DNA of 64,000 bases from Sporodiniella umbellata (Eukaryota > Mucoromycota > Mucoromycetes > Mucorales > Rhizopodaceae), in contig JAIXMR010000010.1 of the NCBI GenBank assembly GCA_025677835.1, positions 186,001 to 250,000 of the forward strand. Direction: 5' to 3'. The notes beneath the pieces were generated by a model. It saw only the letters and a list, made by a program, of their open reading frames with translations. It made no database searches and was not told where the DNA came from. This document shows, piece after piece, positions 48,471-58,818 of the stretch (the stretch's first letter is position 1; each line of letters opens with the position of its first letter). Position numbers and translations under genes: made by a program.

Positions 48471-48785
48471 ATGAATGAATATTCAATGCTTGAATTGAAT
48501 GGGGACAGCAACAGATACAACCCATTTTTGAAATATTCCAGGCAGATGATGGATAACCAAAAGCCTGTTGATATCCAGATAGGCATTGCGAATAACAAAG
48601 AGATGCTAAAGATGATTCAAAATAACGACATAAAGATTAAGACCAGCTTGGACCTTTTAGTGGAAGATGTCTTAAAGCATATCGAGGCTTGTCCAAATCA
48701 AACCGCCTATTCGGATGTCTTAGAGAGATTGACACCAAGGCTAAAGGAACATAAAAAGAAGGTGATACCAATCACTCTTTGGTAA
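48471..48785 (+). CDS. Small hydrophilic protein of unknown function (104 aa)
   Basis: Single open frame from ATG 48471 to TAA 48783-48785. Composition is ordinary for a soluble helical protein (SRQMMDNQKPVDIQIGIANN, TSLDLLVEDVLKHIEAC, DVLERLTPRLKEHKKK). There is no signal peptide or membrane segment. A GTGATA after the KKK codons could be a donor, so the C-terminus may be different. I do not recognise the family. Pyrimidine-rich DNA directly upstream looks like a fungal promoter, which supports expression. Confidence 0.5.
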   Translation: MNEYSMLELNGDSNRYNPFLKYSRQMMDNQKPVDIQIGIANNKEMLKMIQNNDIKIKTSLDLLVEDVLKHIEACPNQTAYSDVLERLTPRLKEHKKKVIPITLW

Positions 48786-48925
48786 TCTTTGGATGACGTT
48801 CATGAATGACCCTCCTTTTTTTCTTTCTTTCTTTCATCTCTCATCTTTCTTTTTTCTTTACGCATAAATTGATACATAAATAAAAATTCTTTTAGAAAAA
48901 TACATTTTTTTTTAATAACTTTAAA

Positions 48926-49431
48926 ATGTCCATACCAACAGGGAACAATCCCTATGCACCCAATATACCACCTATGGCTGTGACACACTATGCGCCTTAT
49001 ACGCAGTTTCCATCCACGCCTTATACGTCAACGCCTTATACATCTACGCCCTATACACCTTACACACCTTATACACCTGCACCTTATATGCCGCCACCGC
49101 AACAATCAGGTAGAAAAAAAACACAGATATTCTTCTTTCTGGGTAAAATGTTGATCCTTTTTAAATTTTAGGATATTATCCCCCTATGAATTCTATGCAA
49201 ACAGGGCCACCAATGATGGTACAGCCACCACCTTATTATACAAATAGAAGAGCTTGCGATTGTTGTTATAACGATTGTTCAGCTTGTTGTTTAGGATGGT
49301 ATATATATATTTATACACATATATATCGTTTTTTTTTTTGTTTTGTTTTTTAAACAAACCTTTTCTTTAGTTTGGCTTCCATTTGTTTCTGCTGTTTTTG
49401 TGGAAATAATCATGACGAATGCTGTTGCTAA
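48926..49431 (+). CDS. Pro/Tyr-rich protein with C-terminal cysteine-rich membrane module (CYSTM-like)
   Basis: Three exons (48926-49109, 49172-49298, 49371-49431) give 123 aa. The N-terminal half is a Pro-Tyr-Thr repeat (PYTSTPYTSTPYTPYTPYTP). The C-terminus is a cysteine-rich module CDCCYNDCSACCLG joined in frame to CLASICFCCFCGN and ending in CCC. CYSTM proteins are short, tail-anchored, stress-associated eukaryotic proteins with clustered cysteines in a single helix. The fit is by pattern, not by alignment. The second intron contains (TA)n and T runs. It is downstream of, and on the same strand as, the 104-aa gene, with 140 bp between them. Confidence 0.68.
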
Positions 49432-49445
49432 ACCACAAGATCTCG

Positions 49446-49476
<31 letters not shown>

Positions 49477-51501
49477 TATGTATTTATATTGTGATATGTA
49501 CGCGTTTCTATCTTGTTTTAATCTATAATATATACATTTTTACTTGAAAAATGATCGAATTTTATTATTTTTTGAAACCTGGTTGATCTTTTTACTAACA
49601 GAGAGTTCAAAGACAAATAAGGAGACTATATTGACTCTGATGCATTCCCATAAAAAAGAGAGGGAAACTTTGCCGCAGTAGTGATAATTCATTCTCCTCT
49701 TCCCTTATTTGTTTATGTTTGTTTTGTTGCTACTCCATTTTTCTTCAGCGTTTAGTTTCTCAAAACACACATATAAAGAGAAAGGGGTTAAATTAGAAGG
49801 CCCTATTTTAGTTTGTTTGTTACCCTCTGTAAAAGATTCTTAAAAAAAAAAAAGGAGGTTGAGTAATCTACAAATATGCATTCATGTCAAAGTGGGCTTC
49901 TTTTTTGACTAAGCTTCCCTTGTCAACGGAAACAAATAATCCGAAGTTAGATCTGTTTATTTCCGCTCATGACCTTTTCTATACTCCACTTTTTGATACG
50001 GTCTGAATGGCAGATAGTATTGCTTACAGACCGTTTTTGATGATACAAAAACATCACTGGTACTTGTGTATAAATTAGTGATTAGTCAAAGCATTTCGTT
50101 TCTTTTTCTTTGTTTTAAAAATGAAAATAAAAGAGGCCTTGTGATTTTGATTGACTTGAATAGTGTACTGGTGGCAATAGCTAGTCACAAGAGTCAGCAA
50201 TAACTATGAATGTGATAAAAGAGACTGTGTGGAAATTATGCAATAGAAATAGTACCCTTTTTTTTTCTCCCAAAAGAGTATTTCTGTTCCAAAAGTATTA
50301 AGCATAAAATTACAATAATTTGATAAATGACCATTTCTATACCTCTTTGCTGCATACTTCTTTTACAAACGTGACTCAATCTTCATCTGAGAAATAGTAC
50401 ACCGAGGGGTGTCAAAAAAAAAGAAAAAGTATAATTCTAAAATCTCAAGTGCTATTGACAAAATACGAATGGTTTGTACAAAACATTAGGGCAAAATCTA
50501 GTTATGTAAGACCTCGGTAGCCACATAAATAATACAAAAAAAAAGATAAAAGGTAGTATTCAACAAGGATTTAGAGCCACTATGAGAAGCAAATCCTCGT
50601 AGTCTATTAGATCACCTCAAAAGGGGTTTTTATGTTGAAAGGGTTTATTAGCCGAACTTTATTAACAAATACTAGTTATACCAAATTCTCAGTCAATTGA
50701 GCTGCTGTAATTTTCGAGCAGTTATTCAGGGGCTAGTTTTGCGCTCACCTAAATAAAAAAAGCTTTTGCAGTACATTTTGGTCGTAGCAGTTAAGATACA
50801 ACAATAGCACATCTTTATTAGAGGGTCATGAAAAAATAGACATAAATTATTTGGCAAAGACAGAGAAAACAGAACGGACTATGGTAGCAAAAAGTAGCAT
50901 CTATTTTTAATTTGAAAACGTATCAAGAGCTTTGAATCTAAAAGAACGATATTGTTCAGGCATTCTTGAAATCTAAAGACAAGTTTGTCTACCTAAAACT
51001 GACAGATTAATAAATAAATAAAAATACATATTCTATCCTAATAAAAATACTAAAACCACAGCAATCTGTTTAAAGTAGGAGCCCTCATCAAACGGGTTTT
51101 TGGTGTATTGTGTTTTTTTTCTAAAGTCAGCAGTACATACTGTGTAGGTAAACTTTCTTGTTTAACGACAGTAACTGATAGAAGGTTTCAGCATGGAACT
51201 TAGAATACAGATATTCCTTGAGCCTTTACAAGCTAATCTGCAGCTTAGCTAAACTGTATATTAATATAGCAAACCTGTAAGTAAAGTAACACGTTTTTTT
51301 ATCATTTTAACATCTCATTTGATTGTAAGGAGTAAAGCAGCTATCTATCCAATACAAATTTGACGTCCGTTGTCTGATGCCATGACAACAACGATTTCAC
51401 GCATAGACGTCGGAGATGGAAAAAAGAACAAAGTGTAGACGAGTGTGTAGGTGCGTGTTTCTTTTTTCTTTTCTTAAATTAGCAAAAGAAAAAACAGAAA
51501 A
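49432..51501. other. 2.1 kb gene-free region with CA repeat
   Basis: A (CA)n microsatellite lies at about 49450-49477, just past the CYSTM-like stop. The rest is AT-rich with short chance frames; no transposon or RNA gene was recognised. The last 100 bases are the ZNF277 promoter. Confidence 0.45.
49450..49477. repeat. (CA)n microsatellite
   Basis: About thirteen CA units, ending in CATATG, in the 3' flank of the CYSTM-like gene. Confidence 0.9.
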
Positions 51502-53196
51502 ATGGCAGACGATACAGAATGGCATGTTGTTCATACACACAAGCCTCACCCGCCAGCTCCTCAACCAAAGAATGTTAAGAGCTCTAAACCCAAATCAGCC
51601 AACAAAGAAAAAAAGAAACCGGCTGTCAAAGAAAGCTTGGATCCAAAAAAACAAGATCCCAAAAAGACAGAGAAGAAAACAGAAAAAAAGAAACCAAACA
51701 AGAAAGAAAAAAGAAAGTCTGTGACTTTAAAGAAAGAAGACACCAAGAAGGAAGGGCAATCTTCAGATTCGGATACAGACGAGGACGAAGAGGGTATTGA
51801 ACCGGAGAGTTTGCCTCCGTATCATACAGCCACCTTTGTATCCTGTCCTTTAGAAGGATGCGAATCGCCTGCTCCTTTTTTGGACACCACCTCACTCACG
51901 TACCATTTAAAAGAGCATCACCAGCTGGTATTCAAAAATCTTCATCATATGTACAACTCTCTTGACGCTTACCTGAAGCGTTGGGGAGATGAACTCAAAA
52001 AGACTCGGTTGGAAACATTCACTTCAAAGACGGATGGCAGTACGTTGTTTTTATTGTTGGTACAGAGTCGTCTCAAACCTACTTTTATTAGTCTACACAT
52101 TGGATCCAGAAAAATGCAGCTTGGATAAACAGATCCGAGAGCAACTTCAAAAAACGAAACTGGTATTCGCCTACTCTACAGACGCCGGCTTTCTAACATG
52201 TGCATACTTTAATAGAAAGACGTCTTGAACTTTCAGCAACACGAACGCGAAGTGGAAGCAAAGTGTCCAAGAAAATGTTTGTTTTGTAAGATTGTTGGTG
52301 ACAACAGGTATACCGATGCATCTATCGACACACTTGTTTATCATTAATCGCTCTCCCAGAACTTTGTTATTTAAACACATGTTTTCTGAACACAATTTTA
52401 ACATTGGTTTGCCGGACAATTTGGTCTATGTAGGCGAGTTTCTGGATAGTTTAGAAGCCAAGCTGTCATAGTAAGAAGAGGAGAAAACACGGATGGTCAG
52501 ATAGTATTGACACCTTTGCTTAGTCTTAAATGTCTATATTGCGAAAAGACATTTACAAGTCCTGCGGTTTTACGCAAACATATGAGAAAAAAGAAGCATT
52601 TCAAAATTGCCGCCAAAAACAGACAGTACGACCGGTTCTATGTTATCAATTATTTGGAACCGGGGAAAAATTGGGAAAGTTTTGAACATGACCGTGCCGA
52701 GAGCGAAGAGGAAGAAAAGGGGGAAGAGACTTGGGATGATTGGGAAGAAGAAGAAGTCGAGTCTACCATGTGTCTGTTTGATACTCATATGTTGACAAAT
52801 CCAAAAGAAACGCTGGATCATATGAAAACAGAACATGGCTTTGATTTAAACAAGATTCGAAAGGAAAAAGGTAAAAAAGAAACTTGTTTTTCTAAAAAAA
52901 AAAAAAAAAAAAAAAAGGAGGTTTTAAACTTGTTTTGTACAGAGCTTGACTTCTATCAAACCATTATCTTGATCAACTACATCCGTCACCAATCCTCTCT
53001 TAACACTTGTTTTTCATGTGGAACACAGCTAGAAAACCTATCTAATCTTCCAGAACATTTGAAAGAAAAAAAGTGTACAGAGGCTATCGACAAAGAAGCA
53101 GAGTTTTGGAAGGACCCTAAATATCTAATGCCTACTTATGAAAACGATCCACTTTTGACTGGGTTTGAAGAGGATGAGGAACTAGAAAAGGAATAA
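51502..53196 (+). CDS. ZNF277: ZNF277-type C2H2 zinc-finger protein
   Basis: Six exons (51502-52039, 52092-52162, 52216-52307, 52360-52470, 52524-52870, 52943-53196) give 470 aa. The first 110 residues are Lys/Glu-rich low complexity with an acidic patch (SSDSDTDEDEEG). Atypical fingers follow: CPLEGCESPAPFLDTTSLTYH, CLFCKIVGDN joined to TLLFKHMFSEHNFNIGLPDN, CLYCEKTFTSPAVLRKHMRKK with H-F-K-I, and CLFDTHMLTNPKETLDHMKTE. The end has SSLNTCFSCGTQLENLSNL. The string HNFNIGLPDN and the KH-MRKK-H finger are hallmarks of ZNF277 (uS5/RPS2-associated in animals). Its stop is 23 bp from the convergent otubain stop codon. Confidence 0.9.
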
Positions 53197-53219
53197 AAAA
53201 CAAACGAGGCTTCTTTGAT

Positions 53220-54288
53220 TTATTGTTTCATTTGGTATAGAATATCATAATGACCTAGATTTTTTTTTTTTTTTTGTTAAGAAATCAGGGTGTGTATATA
53301 GCTTGTCTTACCAGGCCTGTAAAGCAAAGTGATGGGTGTCTTCGTACGCTCTAATTCATCCTTTTCAGAAGGCCAGAATTGATGAACCATAGCAGTATCG
53401 CCCACGCCTCCGTCCAGATAGACCACATGAATGGGTATATCCAACGCTTTGCTCATAGCAATGATCTGTAAATGATCTGATTCTCTACCGAAAGCTTCCA
53501 CGTTTCGTGCACAGAATTCATCGATTGAAATCATCTCGTCTATCAAGAACGGTTCGTATTCAGCTGAATGAACACGCAAATAAGCAGAGGCCATAAACCT
53601 TACATACATTACAATCGCATTGCTGATCTCATCCGATTGAAAGTTGACCAAGAGCATGTCCTTATCAGAGCGGTAGTTTTCCAACTGTTCGAATTGCTCC
53701 AGTGTCACTTCATAAAAATCTTCGTACGCCAGTTTTTGAAATCCACCCGATTCCAATAGGGCACATGACCCCTTTAGATGTTCAAGGCTCTTTTCCAAGC
53801 ACTCGGGGGCATTTTTCATAGTCTTTTCAAACCATCCAAACGCAACAGCTAATATAAGGGTAACTAAAAAATAAAATAAAAACGAGAGATACCTCTAAAA
53901 AAACAATTGCCTTTTTTTTTTTTTGGTAAAAAAAAGTAAGTTTACTATGTCTTTTTAGCATCTTTTATACCATCTCCTCGACATCTTCTAATTCTATCAT
54001 ATTTTAATTCAAGGTTCTATAAAATACAATCAATCAAAAACGCGTTTTTTTTTTTTTTTTTTTTTTGTGAAAAAAAATAACTACTTTGATCTTCTTCAAG
54101 AATGATTCATTTTCTTTAAATTCTTCCGAGAGTTGACTGATGGGTTGGTCTTGACAAACAAGGGGAATCTAGTATACAGTTTAAATGTAACGTCTAATTA
54201 GACAAACTACTTTTTGAGCTTCAGAGTCTTTGATTTCTTGTTCGAATTCAAGAATTTGTTCGTCTGAAAATACAGGCTCAGTAGACAT
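53220..54288 (-). CDS. OTUB1: Otubain-type deubiquitinase (OTUB1-like) with catalytic microexon
   Basis: Six exons (54211-54288, 54085-54168, 53971-54016, 53893-53910, 53312-53848, 53220-53254) give 265 aa, normal otubain length. The catalytic site is assembled over three exons: RGDG, then an 18-nt microexon encoding NCFFR, then AVAFGWFEKTM. The last exon supplies the catalytic His: PGHYDILYQMKQ. Other family segments: AYLRVHSAEYEPFL and HVVYLDGGVGD. Otubains cleave Lys48-linked ubiquitin chains and can also bind E2 enzymes. Without the microexon the nucleophile is lost and the frame stays open, since 18 is a multiple of three. The gene is divergent from HSBP1, with 141 bp between start codons. 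Confidence 0.95.
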
Positions 54289-54429
54289 CTTGACGCTTAT
54301 TCAAGAAAAAAGCTGCATTAAAAAAATAACAGCCCAAAAGACCCTTTCTGTTTTGTATCTCCGCTGCTCTTCTCTTTTTTGTTATTCGCTTTTCGTTTTT
54401 TTTTTTTTTTTTTCTTTTTACCTTGAAAG
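54289..54429. promoter_or_regulatory. Bidirectional promoter OTUB1 / HSBP1
   Basis: Only 141 bp separate two divergent ATGs; a T run (54399-54413) lies near the HSBP1 start. A shared promoter is inferred. Confidence 0.5.
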
Positions 54430-54791
54430 ATGAGTAAAGAAGAGGCCAAGACTCTACCTTTGACTGAAGACTTGGGTACTTATGTAAGCAAACTGTACAT
54501 TTGCATATATATATATATATACGTGTGTTTTTTAATGAATTAGTTGAGTAGTTGATTGAGGTTGCAGACAAAATTGCAAGTACCTTTTTTTATCATCAAA
54601 AAAAAAAACCAACACTTTTTTTTAACGAATAGCAAAACAAAATGGAACATTCGAGTATTGAACTTAACAAGAAACGTAAATGAACAGGAAAAGGGTGGGT
54701 TAGGGTTACTAAAGAAAAAAGTACAGTAGATGAAATCAACAGTCGTGTCAATGCTTTAGAAAAGACTGTTAAAGAGATGCAAGAACAATAA
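54430..54791 (+). CDS. HSBP1: Heat-shock factor-binding protein 1-like small coiled coil
   Basis: Four exons (54430-54483, 54568-54579, 54633-54675, 54715-54791) encode 61 aa. Exon 2 is a 12-nt microexon (Thr-Lys-Leu-Gln). The result is LPLTEDLGTY-TKLQ-QNKMEHSSIELNKK followed by VDEINSRVNALEKTVKEMQ. This fits the HSBP1 plan of a short N-terminus and one continuous heptad coiled coil (D-L--Y---LQ-, M--SI--K-DEI--R-N-LEK). HSBP1 trimers bind HSF1 and the WASH complex. Too short for automatic detection. Identification depends on the microexon model; phases agree throughout. It is convergent with NDP kinase, with 57 bp between the stops. Confidence 0.72.
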
Positions 54792-54848
54792 AAGCAATGT
54801 TTTATTTTTTTAAAGTGATGCGGACATATTTATTGTGGGTGGTTTGTT

Positions 54849-55908
54849 TTAGTTATCAGATTGAACCCATTCAGCGTTAGCGGGAGTCCAGTCAACGAGT
54901 TCACCAGCCTTACCGAACCATAAACCGATTTCCTTTTCAGCAGATTCGAAAGAGTCAGAACCGTGAATGATGTTACGGCCCACAGAGATCTATACGCGAT
55001 ATATTAGACATGCTTTATGCGATAAAAAGAACTTACACAGTATTGACCACGGATAGTACCGGGAGCAGACTCAAGAGGGTTGGTAGCACCGATCATAGCA
55101 CGACCTTGCTTAACAACGTCCTTACCTTCCCAAACCTATTTAAAAACAAAGACATGCCTGGTTTTTAGAAACAAGAAAAAACACACCGCTACTAATGATT
55201 ACCATAGCAACTACGGGAGTACCACTGGTCATGTATTTGACCAAGCCAGCAAAGAAAGGACGAGAAGAGAGATCAGCATAGTGTTCTTCGGCCAACTCCT
55301 TGGGAGGCACCATAGCCTTTAATCCGACGAGCTTATAACCGCGTTCTTCGAAACGGGTGATGACCTTACCCACCAAACCACGTTGAACACCATCAGGCTA
55401 CTAGAGTGTTAGAAATATATATATATATATATAAAGTCGTCGGTCAGGTACCTTGATAGCAATAAAAGTACGTTCGTTCATACCACCCTTGGTACCAGCA
55501 ATAGGCTTAGTATCAGCAGAGATGGGTTCTAGGGTAGATTCAGGTTAGCGATGGTGTCTACAGACTTTCGTAAGCCTACGTTGGAAATAAACATAAGAGA
55601 GAGCACCGGCAGTGACAGCAGTAGCAACGGCCAATTGACGAGAGGCACCCAAAGTAGCACGAGAAGCCGTGGCAAAAGTACGGGCTATGACGATTGTTAT
55701 CTCCTAAGTTTTGCGTCGAGGTTGACTTACCTCTCAAAGAAGCAGTGGCGGGTCTAGCAGCTAAACCAAGCAAAAGAAAAAAAACTTTTATTTTAGATGA
55801 AAGAATTCATGGCAAGAATAACAGAAACAAAAAGCACGCGTAAAAAGCCTTTTTTTTTTTTTCTTGGTCTATTTCTTTACCGAAACGAGCAGCAGTACGG
55901 GCAAACAT
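54849..55908 (-). CDS. YNK1: Nucleoside diphosphate kinase, mitochondrial form
   Basis: Seven exons (55881-55908, 55731-55760, 55580-55684, 55452-55528, 55203-55397, 55037-55135, 54849-54989) give 224 aa. Residues 1-50 look like a mitochondrial presequence (MFARTAARF, basic and Ala/Ser-rich, no acidic residue), followed by a hydrophobic Ala-rich stretch ending SYVYFQ. The catalytic domain is complete: [28 protein letters not shown] [41 protein letters not shown] and NIIHGSD with the phosphorylated His. It transfers phosphate between NTPs and NDPs. Two tiny 5' exons (28 and 30 nt) encode the presequence. The last part, EKEIGLWF, is the family end. Confidence 0.95.
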
Positions 55909-55932
55909 TTTTATTGATTATAGGAAAAAAGG

Positions 55933-55966
<34 letters not shown>

Positions 55967-56682
55967 GATTATAAAAAACTTTATACAAATAGCATTGCGG
56001 GCATTGGAATCCGCTTGAATGCTCTAAGCCGTTGAAGCACTGGGTTTCAAACGATAGTATAGAAACGTCAAAAAAACAAGTGCGTGTACCGGGGAATAAA
56101 AAGAGCCAGCAGAATGTGGGGTACAAGGAGCTCTCCTTTGAAAGGGGGGGGGGGAAAGAACAAACTTTTTTTCCAGAATATTTCTTCAAAATTTAGTTTT
56201 TCTGTTTTAATCCAATTGACCTGCATAAAGTTTATTCTTGGTTGAATATAAATAAATTCTTTTGTAAAAACATTAGTAGGGAGACTGTGTTTGGCTGAGC
56301 AATTAAATAGATGGAAACAAAAAAAAAAGGGAGGGCTAGAAAAGGGGGAGGGGGAGAAAAAGGGTCATTTCTTTCTTGTATATACCACAAAAAAATTCAA
56401 TTACAATCCATAAAAACAACCAAAGTAGAGAGAAAAGGATAGAAGGCCAATAGACGCAAACGGAGACCACTTTAAAAAGAATTGGGCAGAAAAGAAAAGA
56501 GAAAAGTAGAAATTTTGGTGAAAATAAGGGATGATAATAGTAATTATCGTTTGATTTTCGATTTAAGGGAAATCAAAATAAAAAAAAAAATATAATAAAA
56601 ATAACCTAAAGCTATTCTTTCTCTTTTCCCTTTCCTTTTTTTTTTTTTTTTTTTTTTTGTAAATTTTTATTTAGACAAGGAA
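55909..56682. promoter_or_regulatory. Divergent region NDPK / homeobox gene
   Basis: 774 bases between divergent start codons. It holds a 33-base A run at 55933-55965, a G run around 56146-56154, G/A-rich patches near 56320-56360 and a T run at 56638-56658 just upstream of the homeobox ATG. No gene recognised. Confidence 0.45.
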
Positions 56683-57129
56683 ATGAACAACAACGCCAGC
56701 CATCATTTACCTTCGCTTTCTAATCTGTTGGTGGAGGATAGTTATTTTCAAAAAAGAGTTAGCCATCGATTGTCCGTGGCTAGCCTGTTATCGCCCAATG
56801 AGACTGAGCCTGAAGAGCCAATCAAAGTCAAACGAAAACGAGCGTCGCCATGGCAACTCCATAAACTCAACCGTATATTTGAACAGACCCGGTTTCCATC
56901 TACAGAGCTTCGTATCGAACTTGGTAAAAGTCTAGGCATGAGTTCAAGAACAGTGCAGATCTGGTTTCAAAATAAGCGACAGTCTATTCGAAATCGAACC
57001 TGTCCAGGGGATAAACCAATCCGTCACCATCCTTTACCCTCTCTTTCTTTACCACTTCCACCTCCATTCACCTTTCCTTTCACTCCTTCTTCTTCCAACA
57101 ACTCGAGTCCCAACGAGTTCAAGCCTTAG
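56683..57129 (+). CDS. Homeodomain protein (short)
   Basis: Single exon, 148 aa. A typical homeodomain occupies residues about 47-107: KRKRASPWQLHKLNRIFEQT, FPSTELRIELGKSLGMSSRT and VQIWFQNKRQSIRNR. Helix 3 carries the invariant WFQN. Gln or Lys at position 50 specifies DNA preference; here IWFQNKRQS suggests Lys. Before it is a 46-residue N-terminus with LPSLSNLLVEDSYF. After it is a Pro/Ser-rich tail (PLPSLSLPLPPPFTFPF). Small homeobox factors are common in Mucoromycota. It is not obviously a mating-type gene, as no HMG sexM/sexP neighbours (tptA, rnhA) are present. Confidence 0.92.
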   Translation: MNNNASHHLPSLSNLLVEDSYFQKRVSHRLSVASLLSPNETEPEEPIKVKRKRASPWQLHKLNRIFEQTRFPSTELRIELGKSLGMSSRTVQIWFQNKRQSIRNRTCPGDKPIRHHPLPSLSLPLPPPFTFPFTPSSSNNSSPNEFKP

Positions 57130-57177
57130 GGCCGATATGACCGCTTAGAAAGATACCCACGTAATAATAAAAAGCAG

Positions 57178-57208
57178 GGAGAGAAAGAGAGAGAGAGAGA
57201 AAGAGATA
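57178..57208. repeat. (GA)n purine tract
   Basis: GAGAGAAAGAGAGAGAGAGAGAAAGAG-type sequence in the 135-bp gap between the convergent homeobox and SH3 genes. Confidence 0.8.
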
Positions 57209-57264
57209 AAAAAAAAAAGAAATGATGCATTTAATACAAGTCAATGTGTGTAATTGTGTTGAGT

Positions 57265-57823
57265 CTACATCCATTCTATATAGGATTCAGGGACCAAACC
57301 TGTCTGATCTTTTACATCCGCAATTAACCAACCCTAAAACAAATAATCAATAAACTGTTTCCCCCCTTTCCTTACTTACGGGGCATTGTCGGTATTGAAC
57401 CCAGATCGCTTGACCTGCTTTTAATCCTATTTCGTACTCCGTTTCTGGTACAAAATCAAACAAAGCACGGGCTTCTCGACCGTTGAAGTCCGGTGAAGAT
57501 AAAGACACACTCGAATCTTGGTACTGTCCTGAATAAGGGCCTGAGTCTTTAGGGTAAGCAAAGTCGCGGACAATGATTGCTTGCTCAGAACCTACCCATA
57601 ATAAAAAAAGAAGCCTTTGAGTTATTACTCTTCTTGTTGAGCTCGGTTAATTACCAGTCTGAGCCAAGTTTTTTGCCACCTCTAAAGCCTGCATGGCTTC
57701 CACCATGCCATCTTCCTCCAACGAAACAGACAAGGAAAGCCTACTTTCTTTTCTGACGGCTTCTTCTGTCTTGATTAGCAATGACTTTCTTTTGAAATGT
57801 TTTTTTGAAGCTTTTCGAGTCAT
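57265..57823 (-). CDS. Small SH3-domain protein
   Basis: Three exons (57655-57823, 57380-57591, 57265-57333) give 149 aa. The N-terminal part is basic and helical (MTRKASKKHFKRKSLLIK, AMQALEVAKNLAQTG). The C-terminal 55 residues are one SH3 domain: ARALFDFVPETEYEIGLKAG, then WVQYRQCPGWLIADV and TGLVPESYIEWM. ALFDF, the PGW Trp and the ALVPESY-type Pro/Tyr make a complete ligand groove. The layout recalls fungal Nbp2-like adaptors that connect phosphatases to MAP-kinase pathways, but the rest is too short to decide. It is convergent with the homeobox gene. Confidence 0.85.
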
Positions 57824-58818
57824 CTAGTCAAGCCATTAAAATCCGTCTCTTTTTTTTTTTTATTTTTTTTTCCAAATTACTTTTTTCAAGGCAAGTGCCA
57901 GTGAAACAACAGTGTATAAGCTCATTGGAGTGGTGAATTGGTTTGAAAAGGAAAGGAGGGGGGAGGATTGGAAAAGAGTGTAAAGATAAAAAGAAAAAAA
58001 AAGTAAAAAAAGTAAAATGAAAACTTTTTCTTAAACTGGATTCATGGAGTAACCACCAAAAAAAAAAAAAATTAGTATTATGATTATTATTATGATTTTA
58101 ATATCTAAAAAGATTCATGTAGACTTGGAGAAATCAACCTACAAACAGAAGCAAAGCAATAAAGACATATTAGAGTAAAGAGAGATGAAAGGGAGGGGAT
58201 AGCAATGAACATTGAACCTTCCTAGCATTTGGGCGCACAAAAATGCAACAGAAACAACCGGAAAAAAAAAAGGAGCATTCATTGTTTGATTGATTCATGG
58301 CTTCTCTTTGACAATGGCTCTTTGATAACAAATTCCTTTCTTTTTTTTTTTTTTTTTTCCCCTCAAAACAAAGTTTAATTTAGGGCAACAGAAGGATGCA
58401 TCCTCGTGATTGAGGAGGAAGCGGTCTTTGCCTCTCCCTTGCACTGCATCTTAGCCAATCGCCGTCTTTTGATAAGACAGAGTTTAAACGAGCGCAGTCG
58501 ATGGACAGCTTGCTCTCACAACGCTCCTGATGGGCAACAAGCGCTTTGAATAAACCATGTCAGAATGGCTATTTTGACAGGTCAAAAGAGAAAAACTCAG
58601 AAAAGGAGAGCGTCTGTTCGGGAATCAGGCCGTTGTAACAAATTCACCCTTTTTTCTTTTTTATTGCCTTGTTTTTTCAGGATATATGTTTGTTATCTAA
58701 AGTTTGGAATCGGTAAAGTACCATTTGGGATCCTCATTTTCTGCTGGGATCGCTGGCTGACAGGGTCTCAGTTTCTAAACAGGCTCCTGTTTAGTATTGG
58801 GGGGGGCTTTTTTTTTCT
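57824..58818. other. 1 kb intergenic region containing an unexplained GC-rich open segment
   Basis: The upstream region of the SH3 gene and downstream region of pyrophosphatase. Homopolymers and GA-rich runs fill 57850-58370. The block 58375-58557 is markedly GC-richer and open on both strands (see separate entry). A CCAAT on the plus strand lies near 58455. Confidence 0.45.
58375..58557 (-). CDS. Possible terminal exon of an unrecognised small gene
   Basis: The minus strand is open for about 60 codons ending in TAA at 58375-58377, with balanced codon use. The reading contains ALVAHQERCESKLSIDCARL, NSVLSKRRRLAKMQCKGEAK and TRMHPSVALN. GC content is near 50%, against about 35% around it. It has no in-frame ATG; a TGA precedes it, but an acceptor (TTCAAAG) at about 58546 would allow splicing from an upstream exon that I could not find. 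The opposite strand is also open for about 60 codons, so strand assignment is uncertain. No family recognised. Confidence 0.3.

Noticed and set aside
51561..51895. Minus-strand frames opposite the ZNF277 first exon
   Set aside because: Antisense of a Lys-rich low-complexity coding region, giving Phe/Leu/Ser-rich shadow frames.
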